Source: Serpula lacrymans var. lacrymans S7.9 (Eukaryota > Basidiomycota > Agaricomycetes > Boletales > Serpulaceae). Taken from it: a stretch of 64,000 nucleotides of DNA. Shown piece by piece: positions 12,347-22,965 of this stretch (position 1 is the stretch's first letter; each line of letters opens with the position of its first letter). Position numbers and translations under genes: made by a program. The notes below the pieces were generated by a model. That model was not told the DNA's origin, searched no databases, and saw only the letters and a list, made by a program, of their open reading frames with translations. The DNA lies in contig NW_006763291.1 of the NCBI RefSeq assembly GCF_000218685.1, forward strand, positions 1 through 64,000, in the 5' to 3' direction.

Positions 12347-12581
12347 TGACAAAACTGGATAAACCCGGTCTCTGCCGAAGCAGCCATTGTTCTCCATAGA
12401 GCATAGCCACCACTCCATGGAGTAACCATTGTTCTCCTAGGAGCACAATTGTACTCCTAGGAGTTATTATACTGTAGCGAGTAGCACCTCCGACTATAAG
12501 TAGTAGGGGGTTTAGTATAGGAATACCTCAGTCGTTTCTATAGCCTCTCAGGCAGCGGCTGAATTTCACTTAGGTTTATTA
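12347..12581 (+). mobile_element. 5' LTR of a Copia element
   Basis: 235 bp from TGACAAAAC to TTTATTA, directly followed by a primer-binding site. It aligns over its length with the inverted solo LTR at 11498-11799. It holds three CTCCNNGGAG palindromes at 12413, 12434 and 12454 and an ACCTCAG/CAGCGGCTGA hairpin near the 3' end. It truncates the antisense integrase remnant, so it inserted there, or recombined there, later. The 3' LTR of this element was not found in the window. Confidence 0.75.
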
Positions 12582-12595
12582 GGTTATGAGCCCTG
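12582..12595 (+). promoter_or_regulatory. Half-tRNA primer-binding site (initiator Met)
   Basis: GGTTATGAGCCCTG begins at the first base after the LTR. It is complementary to the anticodon stem-loop of fungal initiator tRNA-Met (GGGCTCATAACC core). Priming from an internal cut of iMet tRNA is established for Drosophila copia and yeast Ty5. Position, strand and length all fit. Confidence 0.8.
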
Positions 12596-12636
12596 GTGCA
12601 CAAAAGCTACGCAGGAAATAATTCTTATTTGAAATG

Positions 12637-13291
12637 GCAACCTCGGAACCATGACCACAGCACGCGATACATCCGCATGTCCAGTTCTCACTGGACCCAA
12701 CAATTTTCAGATAAGGAAACTCCGGATCATCTCAAAGCTATGTCGGGAAAAAGTTCTCCGGGTTGTTACTGGAGAGGAGCTTAAGCCCTCACCAGGAAAA
12801 CCTACCTCCTCGGAGGATCCTGAGATCACCTGGATACTTAAGGATGAGAAGGCACATGGAATCATCCAGGACCACATCTCTGATGCCCTCCTAATGAGGA
12901 CTGGAGACCTCACCAGCTCCAAGGAGTTATTTGATAAACTTGTCTCACTCCATCAAACGTCCAACATTGCCTCGGCCTTTTATTCATTCCAGCAACTCAC
13001 CAAATTGTCCTGGGATGGGACATCACCTATCCAGGACCACATTGCAAAAATCCAGACAATTGATTCACACCTCTCCGGAATGGAACTAGGAGTTGATACC
13101 AAACCATGGCTTTCACTCTTCTCCAATCTCTCCCATGCACTCCTAAATGGCAAATATTTCAGTCATCAGTAATTAACACGATTGAAGAACATAAACTTAC
13201 CTTTGATGCAGTTGAGATCCGGATCACTGCAGAAGTTGCACGACAGTCAGGAAAGGCCCCTGGAGGTTCCTCAGATCCGAGATCCAAATGA
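12637..13291 (+). pseudogene. Copia Gag (UBN2-like) remnant
   Basis: An open frame starts at 12651 about 60 bases behind the primer-binding site (an upstream start is possible). It reads LTGPNNFQIRKLRI, then AHGIIQDHISDALL, then SAFYSFQQLTKLSWDGTSP, the layout of fungal Copia Gag. The frame breaks near 13106-13180 and continues in another frame to 13291. No zinc knuckle was recognised. Dead through at least one frameshift. Confidence 0.65.
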
Positions 13292-14015
13292 ATTGCAAAT
13301 GGAACCACATCTGCAAGGAGATGTTCCACAAGCAATGGAACCATATCAGCATGAAGATGTTCCGAGAGCAGTGGGGCAATACCTCCATGGAGACGTTCCA
13401 AGAGCAGTGGGAGCACCTGATCAGCTAAGACACCCTCCACAACAGTCTCTACAACCAAGACCTGAACACTGGCCATCTTCAGAACGGAAAGCCAAAGTAG
13501 AGTTACAGTCAGTGGGAGGACAGCCCCTCAACATACAGCCAGCTGATGTGGAAAAAGTCCGAATACAGCTAGACAGCCTGTCCATTGGATCAGCTTCTGG
13601 AAGGCATACAATACCTCCAAGGAGTCATCCAACACCTCCGAGGAGTGATTCAACACCTTCAGGAGTGAGTGGGGCAACAAATACACAAATGTGTCTACTC
13701 CTTGGAGTACCTGCACAAGTTCCTAAAAGAGCAGTCATGCCTGCTGAAGCCCTAGGAGTATGCAGAAGCAGTCGCCAGACCCATCCTACAGACAAAAACC
13801 GAGATTATCAAAGGACTCTAGATGAGGAACAGTCTCGAAAAGAGCAGCATGACAACTCCATGGAGAAACCTAACACTCCTGAGGTTCATGAAGAAACATC
13901 TGATACAGAGGAGACATTTTTTGCTGGAATAGCAAGTACCGGTCCATCTAACACAGACCTTCCAAGGACACTAAAGGAAGCCTTATCACGTCCGGATCCC
14001 CCTTACTCACTTTGA
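13182..14015 (+). pseudogene. Copia linker and pre-RT remnant with a 36-bp tandem repeat
   Basis: A 277-codon open frame. Near its start a 12-residue unit repeats three times (GDVPQAM.., EDVPRAV.., GDVPRAV..; period 36 bp at 13321, 13357, 13393). The end reads ASTGPSNTDLPRTLKEALSR, like the segment before reverse transcriptase in Copia polyproteins (PRTxKEA..PD). The integrase, RT and RNase H that should flank it are missing, so the element has large internal and 3' deletions. The frame also carries five CTCCNNGGAG palindromes. Homology ends at 14015, where the Gypsy remnant begins on the other strand. Confidence 0.5.
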
Positions 14016-14018
14016 GTT

Positions 14019-15302
14019 TCACCAAAATTCGGTACCTTCGCCGTCCATATTGTAACTGTCATCATAGCTGACGTCTCCATGTAATCCTTCCATCAGAATC
14101 CTATCCTCGTCTTCCCTGCGGATGGGACACCAATTGAAACTATGTCCCAGTGCATGACGGTCACAGTCGGGACAATAGTAGGCTTTGCAATAGTATGTGC
14201 AATGATCGCTCCAACCGCAGTTTTGGCAGTATGGAGCGTTGTTACGAACACCTTCATGGTATCTTTGTTGGGTGTTGGATGAGGTGTTGGATTGGGAAGT
14301 GGTTGGATCGTCATCTCCCAGGTTGTATGTTCCTGTGTACAACTGATTGATCATGGCTGCGTCGTCATCTACGTTGATTGGGTTGGAGGGAGAGCCAGTC
14401 TTAGGCTTGTGCATTGCGCCAGGCGGACTGTCTTTCTGTCCCTTCGACATATGAGACTGCCGTTTCAATGGAGTTCTGGCGGCGGGGATCTGGAGTATCA
14501 CCTCTTGCCGGCCATGTCGGGCTCCTCGTCGGTTCGTCAGGCGACGGGTTTGGGCGTTTGGCACTGGTCGAGGTGGAGATGATGGGGGAGACGGTGGTTT
14601 TGGGTTCGACCCAATGGAACGGGGACTGGAGTGGCTCAACTCTTGTGAGATCGGGCTGGTTGGGACGGTGGGAATATATTTTTCCTCCGATGGGATGGGC
14701 GTAGGTCGACGGGTGATGATGTGGTAAGTGTGCTCTGGGGTAACACTGGTCTGGTCTGGGTGCGACAGGGACCGGAGGGACAAACCGGGTGGAGGAGTAC
14801 TTGTACAACCGTCTCGCTTTATCTGCGTGCGAGCTTCGTTTAGCAATGTCCTCCCGCCTGATTCCAAATATTCCTTTGCCGAGTCCATTTGCCCATTCGA
14901 GGAGCTCATCCTCAAGCGTCGTTCCAAAGATTCCAAAACTAACTTTTCCATCCGGAGTGCCCAACAGATACTCAAGTCCTGACTGTTGAGCCGCAAATGC
15001 TCGCTTTCCAACGAATGTATTTAGTCTATGGCTTTTAGGAGTTTGTCAGCTATGAGGTCTATGGCAAGGAAGGTATGCATGGAAGAAAGAGCGTGATATG
15101 CATGGGGGCAGCATTTTTCGGTCTTGTAAAAGAGATAGGTATAGGCGTCTTTTGCTGACATTAATTATATGGTGTCAGTGACGTTGGCTTGATTGTGTCG
15201 TTGCCCACGGGCGAAAGACACTCGTTTGTCGGCTAGCAAGTTGGCGTCGCCGGGTATCGAGTAGGTGGTGATAGGGAAGCCGGTGGAGTTAGAAGTAGAC
15301 AT
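14019..15302 (-). pseudogene. Extra zinc-knuckle ORF downstream of Gypsy pol
   Basis: It starts at the ATG at 15302 (MSTSNSTGFPITTY), 50 bp after the pol stop. Two in-frame TAA codons interrupt it (after NVTDT and after LKAID). It is then open to 14019. The middle is Pro/Ser-rich and low in complexity. The C-terminus has a Cys/His cluster: YCQNCGWSDHCTYYC, then YYCPDCDRHALGHSF, ending CP. This looks like a nucleic-acid-binding knuckle rather than a classical CCHC. I do not know a function; a Gag-like or accessory chaperone role is only a guess. Both stops could come from CAA to TAA changes. Confidence 0.6.
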
Positions 15303-15351
15303 GTTTTGTGTTGAGAGACAGAGGATTGTTGGTAGTGGGGTGATTGTCTCT

Positions 15352-18300
15352 TCAACACAGCTTGTGGTCTTTCTTATAGGCTTCCAGTATCTCCGCAGCA
15401 TTGGTTAAATGTTCTTCCGGTTCCCATGAGTTTTTGGAATGAGGGTAATGGCGTCATTTAATCAGGTAGCGGCGCCCACATTTCCAGGGTTTGTGTCTAA
15501 GAATACTTTCTACTTTGTATTCCTCTTCTTTGTTGACCAGGTCAGGTGGCGGTCGGATAAAGTTCAGGCCGTGAGTGTTGGTTTCTGTATACAGCGTAAG
15601 AAGGGATGCGTGGAAAACATTGTGTATCCTCCAATGGGGAGGCAGGGATAGTCGGTAGTTCACCGGGGAAATCTTTTTTTGGATGCGGAAAGGTCCGATG
15701 TGTTTCATGTTAAACTTCTTGTATTTGGTAGCTTTTTCTCGCAGGTTGGTGTTCTCTAACCACACCTTTTGTCCTTCGGAGAATCACGATCACGTGAACT
15801 TTCCGTTGTTTCGTTTCATCATTTTGCTTCTCGCGAGTTCGTGTGCTTTTAGGGTGTTTTCCCTTGCCCTAAGCAGTTCGGATAATCGTTTTTCCACTGA
15901 TGGGATATTCGTGGATCTGTGTTTAGTCGGGATTCCTCGGGGTTCATATCCCATAAGGAGGTAGAATGGTGATTGGTTGTTTGTGGAGTGTGGTCTTTGG
16001 TTGTGACAGAATTCGGCGGTTGTAAGGTATTTTGCCCAGCTGTGTGGTTGGTTCTGGCAAAATATGCGGAGGTAGATCTCCAGTTCTTGATTGGATCGTT
16101 CTGTTTGTCCATCCGTCTGGGGATGATACGCAGAGGAGAGTGCGGTTTCAATGTTCAGGAGTTTGTGGAGTTCTTTGGATACTTCAGAGGCGATGTCATG
16201 CACCAAAGTTGATTGGTAGCATGGACAGGTGTCAATAACGAAGCGAATATTCAAAAAGACTCGCCTTTGCGCCACACAGGCACAGTGCCACGTGGAATAG
16301 TAATTAATATTGCCCTTTTTGAACTTGTGGCTGATCAGCACCACCTCTATTAGGCAATCCAGTCACGCTCACCTTTGCTTTTCCATCCAGTACTTTCCGC
16401 GTTTCGGCATTTCGGCAAATTTTCGCGTCGCCACTGGCTACACATTGCATTGCGCCCTCGCTTTTGTCGTTTCCCTTACTCCCCTTCCTTTGCCTAGCCC
16501 CACCATGGGCCCCTTCCTCTCCTTTTTATTCTCACCTGACGGTCGTTTCTGGGTCCCCATTCTAATCCACTTGTTTGTCACCTCCACCCTCCTCCTCCTC
16601 ATCTTATTTGCACCCCCACCATTTCTGATGTCACCACTTCCTATCCGCTTCCGTCGCTGATCCGTTGACTACCACGTGCCACTGCTGATATCAGCAAAGC
16701 CCCGGCGGCCGGTCCAAATAGGGCAACAGGTCCATCTTCATGACGTCGATCTGCCATCATATACTATCAAAACATCGGTCGCTCGTCTTGCCTGGTTGGA
16801 GCGTGGGTGGGTAGTTTTTGAGCTGGAGAAGGTTCATCCCCTTGCGTCGCCCATGTTCATCGCTGTCCCATTCACTTGGGTACACTTATCTTTTGTCCAT
16901 CGTCTTCGCTACAGCTACACCTACCATACGCTGCCTGGGACTCACTTGTTCCAAATTGGAACTACTCCTCTCCCTCCCTTGTTTGATCAGGTGGTCCAAC
17001 ATAACCAGTCCATTGGTAAGGCCATGGAACTGTCAGATTTGGACTAGGTGGTGGACCGGTGGCTCCAGTTTCTTTTTCTTCAGCAGAACATTCATTTACA
17101 GTGCGATTATTTTTGATTTTTGAATCATTTTTATGGACACATATTTTTTTAGAATGCCTGACTGACAATAAAGGAACTGTGTTGATACTGATAGTGTTTT
17201 GCCTTGCCCTTTTGTTTTTACTGTATCTTCCCATGACATCATGATTTTCCTGCTCTCTTTTTGCTATTGGACTTTACTTTATGGCTGTACAAACCTGTGA
17301 CATTACTCACAGCATTTATTGTTCTATCCCTTTCTTTTCCTTTTTTTGACAATCTTATCCTGTACTACCTACGCAGGATTCGTCAGCGTACATTCCTTCC
17401 TTCATATTCTTTCTCATTCTTTTTGCACAGCTATACTGTGCATAGCCTACTTTTCTTTTACTATATAAACCCCTGTATTTTACCTTGTAAAAAAAAAACA
17501 ACAAGAACTCCAATCCAGACTTCTTCTCTACTCACAAGTTCACTACTCTGCTACTTGTGATCCAGTGTGGTCACAACACTTCCCACTTCTACCACTGTCA
17601 ACTGCTGTCATCGTCACTTCCCACTTTTGAAGTCATTGTCATCCCTTTTGATTAGAGTCCTTCTGAGCACTACAGTTTGTGCGTCAGGAGCCTGCTATCA
17701 CTGGGAACCTCGTCACCTCGTGATCCTCGTTGTTCTCAAACCTACCTTGTGCTACCATTAGCAAGGTAGTGCTCGTCTATACTCGCCACAAAGCACCTAT
17801 CTTCCTATAAATTCAACTATCCCTCCTCCTCAAAACCCACACTCATACACCTCTGGGTTTTACTTTGAAGGATCTTTATACGTACCACCCCACGAACAAC
17901 CAGACCACTCCACTGTTCTAGGAGGCAAAGCCCATAAACAAGTTCCGTGGAATCTGGGAGGATTGTGTGTTAGTTTGTTTTGTGTGTGGTTTTCTAACAA
18001 CAGTTCTCATCATCGACAGCAAACTGTGGTCCCCTGTCAGATATGAGTTTATTGTGCAATCCGAATCGTTTGAAGATGGAATCGTGAAAGATTCGTGCGG
18101 TTTCGAGTGCGTCAATGGTTTTATGACAAGGTGAGAGGATTACCCCCTTACTAAGTCCTTGGTCTACCACGACCATTATACTGTCATATCCTGAAGATTC
18201 TGGTAAATCAGTTATGAAGTCTACGGATAGGTACTTCATTGGTTCTGCGGTTTTTGGGGTCTGGTTTGGGATTAATGGTACGGTGGTGGGATGCGTGTTT

Positions 18301-20726
18301 ACTTTCGCTTGTTGACAAGTTGCGCATCCTTTCACGTATTCTTCCACTTGTTTCATCATTCCTGGCCACCAATAGGCCTTTTTGATCAACTGGTAGGTTT
18401 TGAGCCTTCCTGGGTGTCCTGCGGACAGGGAATTGTGGTGATCTTTGATGATCGTTTTTTGTCCTTCTACTTCGTCAATCAGTAATTTATTTTGATAAAA
18501 GAACTGTCCTTCTTCTTTTCTCCAATCGTCTTTCTTCGTTCTTCCTGGATAATTATTGTTTGTGAGCATGGCTTGCTCGATTGTGTTTTTAATTGTTCGT
18601 GTGTGATACAGGAACGCTGAGGCGGGTATCATTGGTGTGTCATTGTTGTCTCCTTCTGTTTCGACGTATAAATCAGGTCTTCTTGAGAGTGCGTCGGGTA
18701 CCACCATGTGGGTTCCTGGTACGTGCTCCAAGGTGTAATTGTATTGCGACAGTTCCAGCTGCCATCTCCTTTGTCGTGGTGTGAGTTTCCTGGCTTCTTG
18801 CAAGTACGTCAGGTTCTTGTGATCTGTCAGGATTTGGATCGTGTGGGGGCTTCCCAAAAGTAAGTGTTTCCACTCTTTTAAAGCTCTCATTACCGCTAAT
18901 AACTCTTTGTCGTAGATCTGGTAGTTCTTTTCAGCGGGGGATAGAGTTTTGGAGAAAAATGCACATGGGTGCTATTGTCCTTGGTCATTGGGTTGCATTA
19001 ATACAGCTCCTGTGGCATGTTTGCTGGTGTCTGCAGCAATTTTTGACGGTTTTGAGGAGTCGGGAATTTGTGTTATGGGGGATTCAAGGAATTTTTGTTT
19101 CATCAATTTGAAAGTGTCGTCTTCAGTTTGGGTCCAGTTCCACTTCCTATCCTTTTCTAGTAAGGCATTCAAGGGTCTGGCAAGGTCAGAGTAATGACCA
19201 ATAAACTTCCTGTAGAAGTTTCCGTAACCTAAGAACTTCCTTACGCCTTTGGTGTCTTTCGGGATTGGCCAATCGCGGATCCCAGCGAGTTTGGCTGGAT
19301 CCATTGATACCTGATTGTGGGAAACAATCATTCCTAAGTATTCGATGGTTCCTGCTTCGGAGGTGCATTTTTCTAGTTTTAGGAATAGGTCATTATCATG
19401 TAGTCTTTGTAGAACCTGTTTCGTTCGGATTTGGAGTCTTTTAATGTTGGTGTCAAAGATGAGGATGTCATCCATGTATATGATCATCCAACCTTCATCG
19501 ATGTAGTCTTTGAATTTGTCGTTCATCAGCCTTTGGAATGTTGCCGGTGAATTGCACATACCGAAGAACATGAATGTTGGTTTGAACACTCCGTTGCTGG
19601 TTTTAAACGCAGCTTTCCATTTGTCTCCTTCTTTTATCCTTACGTTGTTGTATCCCCAATGTAGATCTAGTTTTGTAAAGATGGTGGCTCCTTTCAATTT
19701 TTCGATGAGGTCGGGTATCAGGGGTAGTGGATAGGGGTCTTTCACGGTATATGCGTTCAGTTTTCTGTAATCTTGGCACAGTCAGAGTGATCCGTCCTTC
19801 TTGCCGATGAAGAAGAAAGGGGACACCTGTGGCGACTTGCTCGGCCTGATGTATCCCTTTCTGTAGTTTTCCGTTAAGAACTCCGTTAATGCTTTGTCTT
19901 CCTTTGGTGCCAATGGGTATAACTTGCAATCTGTTGGTACAAATTCTGGTTTCATGTTGATTGCATGATCATATTCCCGTCGCTTGGGGAGTCTTTCCGA
20001 CTTCTTTTTGTCAAAGACATCCGAATACCCTTTATATTCATCCAGGAGGTTATGCTCCTTCTTTTCTCCGTGTATTTGCGCGTGTTCCATTGCCGAGTTG
20101 ACCTTTAATTGAATCATGGTTCGAGGATAGGGTGTTTGGTCGGATACATATCTATGAATGGTCTCATACATGTCTTCGTTTACTACGGTTGTCCTGATTT
20201 TTGTTTCCGTGGTTGTTTGGTTCATCCTGATGGAGTGTTTGTCCGAGTTTGGTAATTCCTTGTCTTTCCAATTAATGATAGGATTGACTTTTCGTAACCA
20301 GGGAAATTCCAGTAATATGTCTTCTCCGTCTAGTCCGGTCAATAGGAACTTTGTGAACCTGTTTTGTCCTCCTGCATCTATCCTCTGATAGGTGCAATGC
20401 GTAACTTTTCCATTTTTGTTTGTGGTTCCGTCAACATTTTTACATGTTATAGGAGTTGGGAGTTTTTGGAGGGGGAGTCGGTGTCTGATGGCGAATTTTG
20501 TGTCCATGAAGTCGTCTGTAGCTCCTGAATCTATCAGGGCTTTGGTTCCAATGGTTTTCTGTTTCAACAAACAATCAATTCGTAAAGAGTTGGCATTGAT
20601 TGTCGCTATTGTTACAGTTGCCATTTTTGACGGTACTAACATCGGGGTAGTCCGTCGTTTCAAAAACCCTCGTCTTCTAATTCTTTCATTGCCTCTGTTC
20701 TTTGATCTTCTCCTAACTCCCTCCAC
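15352..20726 (-). pseudogene. Gypsy pol: protease, RT, RNase H, integrase, chromodomain
   Basis: Protease ALIDSGATDDF (about 20560-20525). RT with FTKLDLHWGYNN, PFFFIGKKDGSL and active site YMDD (19481-19470). RNase H LTDHKNLTYL (about 18812-18783). Integrase HHCC zinc finger (HPGRLKTYQL..CATCQQA), then SDRGPQFA; a nested element interrupts here; the core resumes with SAYHPQTDGQTERSNQELE. A terminal chromodomain (RRYLIK..RHYPHSKNSWEPEEHL) ends at 15352. In-frame stops replace expected residues: CGA to TGA after KKDGSL, TGG to TAG before HPCAFFSKTLS, and TGG to TGA inside the chromodomain. All are G:C to A:T changes. It once encoded a Tf1/sushi-type polyprotein. Confidence 0.85.
16194..18018 (+). 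mobile_element. 1825-bp TG...CA insertion nested in the Gypsy integrase
   Basis: It separates GPQFA from SEVSKELHKLL of the integrase. On the plus strand its ends are TGTCATGC and CATCGACA, so TGTC/GACA terminal inverted repeats of the LTR kind. Flanks are GCGA on the left and GCAA on the right, a 4-bp target duplication with one mismatch. A TATA box (TATATAAACC, 17461-17470) followed by a long leader fits an LTR read on the plus strand. The longest open frame (16676-17047) has no recognisable domain. Best read as a very large solo LTR or a non-autonomous LARD-like element. Confidence 0.65.
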
Positions 20727-21547
20727 ATCCTCATGAGGTTTTGGACCCTGTCTTCTTCCACCACTGTTTTGGTGTCATCTTCCGTTTCGGTTTGACATAT
20801 CTTTCTTTCGGGAGTTTTTCCTTTGTTCCTACAATTCCTTCCTATTTGTCCTTTCTCATTACATATGAAGCATCTTCCCTCTTTCCTCCTTGATTCTTCT
20901 TTGTCTTTGGTTAATCTTCTGGTGCTGGTGGATGGTCCACTTTTGCGGTTTCTGTCGTTCTGTCTTTCTTTGTTTCTGGCGCCCCACGCTCCTTCCGAGA
21001 TAGTGTTGGCACTGATCCAGTTGGCGTCTAGGTTCGCTACTGTGCTCATCCAGTCTTCGATGGTGAGTAGTTCCTTTCCGGTGAGTGCCCCGCGAAGGAG
21101 GGGTGGCCGGATAGCCTTTTGATAAACCATGATCATGGCTTCGTTGTTGATGCCGCTTTTCCCAGCATCTAGCATGAACCTTGAGTTAAATGCTACTGCA
21201 TTTTCTCCTTGTTCCATCTTCATTTTCATCAAGGCGGCCGAGGCCGTTCCTTTGATGTTTGCCGTTCTGAAACTGGCTGTGAAGGTTTTCATGAAGTCTG
21301 CCCATGTGGGGTAGGCATTCTTCTCTTTGTATTCGGTCATCTTGGCTTCGCTCCATGAGGCGGTGTTGCCGTCCTTTGTGTAGCTGAGGGCCACATATAC
21401 CTTTTTCTTGTCGGAGTTGTAGATGGTGTCGTTGATATCAAAGTGTAGATCGGTGGACGATATCCACCTTTGGGCTTTATCTGGGGTTCCATCGAAGTCA
21501 TTGATTTTCCCGATCATCGTGGGTTTAGGGGCTGCAGCGTTAGACAT
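20660..21547 (-). pseudogene. Gypsy Gag
   Basis: 295 codons from the Met at 21547. The same frame stays open upstream to about 21950 with a Pro-rich N-terminus, so the true Gag is longer. The capsid-like core includes AQRWISSTDLHF, TWADFMKTFTASFR and NSRFMLDAGKSG. The zinc knuckle is CFICNEKGQIGRNCR: CX2CX9C spacing is kept but the expected His is Gln. The C-terminus overlaps the start of the pol frame by about 65 bp, suggesting pol was made by frameshifting or reinitiation. Confidence 0.8.
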
Positions 21548-21990
21548 GGTGTGTGGTGGTGGGATGTGGGATGGAGCAGGTGCAGCGGGAAGTATCTGTG
21601 GAGTGGGAGGTGGTATCGGGTCGCCGCTTGCTGCAAACTCTTCAAAGTTGTTCTCGTCGTAGAGGTTTTCTACGGTTACTGGGGGATCGTGTTGTGTTGT
21701 GGGCAGTAGCTGTGGGTGGCTTCCTGCGTAGTACTGTAGCCAACGTGTTCTGGCTTCATAGAAAGTGTTTGCTTGTTCTCTGGTGTGGAGTCGGGTTACG
21801 TCTGGTTGGGGAAAGGGAGGTGGTGCTGCTATCCTTTCTTGTCGGGATGACGTCGGTGGGGTTGCTGTTTGTGGGTTGTCTGAGCTTCCTCTTGCTCTCT
21901 GGGATCTGGTTGTTGGTCGTTGCGACGTCTTGTTGACTTTTTCTTCCCAAACCTAAATAGGTGGGACTTCTGGTTAGAACACAATTCTTT

Positions 21991-22405
21991 TGTTACGCAC
22001 GAAGTGCTTAACAAAGTCTGAGGGTTCGTCGAGGTTTATAAAGAGACTTATCTGAAGACAAGTTCAAGAACGTAGTTCTGAGTGGAGGTCTTCCAACGAG
22101 AGTTGGTCTTCTTCTGAGTAGAAGTCTGATCTTAGGAGTTTAGCTTTGTAAGTGTAAACTGCGTAGAATTGTATTGGAGTATACTACTGCTGTTACATGG
22201 TATTTTATAATGGAAAGGAATCGGTGATAGGAGTTAGGTCCTATCTAGGGCAGGTCCGTCCGTTGAGGACTAAGTACTATAATAGGTACTGCGAATGTGA
22301 GAGGAACGGAGGTATACGTGAAGGAAATGAGTCATCGGTCCGATGATATAACCGATGAGTAAAAAGAAATGAGTAGTCCTTAAATGTCCAATAGAGATCG
22401 TAACA
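21991..22405 (-). mobile_element. 5' LTR of the Gypsy element
   Basis: 415 bp, read on the minus strand from TGTTACGATC to GTGCGTAACA, with TGTTACG/CGTAACA terminal inverted repeats. A hairpin at the 3' end (21991-22013; arms TGTTACGCAC and GTGCTTAACA, loop GAA) overlaps that terminus. The Gag frame begins right behind it. No matching LTR was found at the other end of the element. Confidence 0.7.
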
Positions 22406-22612
22406 CAATGTGGCTACGATTTTCACTACAATTGTTGAATGTTCTTATAAGGGTGAGAATTCTTCAGTTTGGCTACAATTTTCACTGCGTTCACTACTAC
22501 TGCACTGCTGCTCCTGTGTTGCCACCAAAACCACGCGAGCAAAACTAAGCAAAATAACCGACGCAACATGGCTCACACACGGCGTTTGGGACCACTGTCC
22601 CCTTCATTATAG
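22404..22612. repeat. Direct repeat, copy A, flanking the Helitron helicase
   Basis: It contains GTGAGAATTCTTCAG, TTTTCACTGCGTTCAC, then ACCACGCGAGCAAAACTAAG and ends in TGTCCCCTTCATTATAGAC. The second copy lies at 24388-24560 in the same orientation and a partial third at 24618-24716. The Gypsy LTR abuts its left edge. Confidence 0.8.
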
Positions 22613-22965
22613 ACGAGGTCCAGCCCGTGGCTCTGATTCTATGTTGCATGTTTGACTTGCTGTTCTGTTGTTGAATGTCCTTATAAGCCTGCCCTAAACA
22701 TGTGCACAGTATACTGAATTCAAGCAGATGGTTCATTGAATCTTTACAAACATCAACATATATTGTAATGTAAAAAGTCTATGGTATTACATTGATAAAT
22801 TGTTGAGAAATAAAAAAACAGACTCCAGAAATAGTAAAGGATGATAATATGATCTGATATCAAAACACTTTAGTAAAAAGAGCGAGAATTGGGGATAAAT
22901 CTACTTGCCAGTCACAGATAAAGCCAGTCATAATTTTGGGATACACCACATTGACAGTACATCTG

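Larger units (their letters stand above)
14019..22405 (-). mobile_element. Chromodomain Gypsy (Ty3-like) retrotransposon, 3' truncated
   Basis: Order on the minus strand: 5' LTR (22405-21991), gag, protease-RT-RNaseH-integrase-chromodomain, then an extra ORF with a Cys-rich knuckle that ends at 14019. No copy of the LTR is visible at the low-coordinate end, so the 3' LTR is lost at the junction with the Copia remnant. A 1825-bp element is nested in integrase (16194-18018). Stop codons at catalytic positions show it is inactive. Confidence 0.9.

Noticed and set aside
12340..12354. A 15-mer (TTGGGTGTGACAAAA) shared between the Copia LTR junction and the MITE end at 25720
   Set aside because: In a 64-kb window a few 15-mer pairs are expected by chance, and at 12340 it spans the junction of two unrelated sequences.
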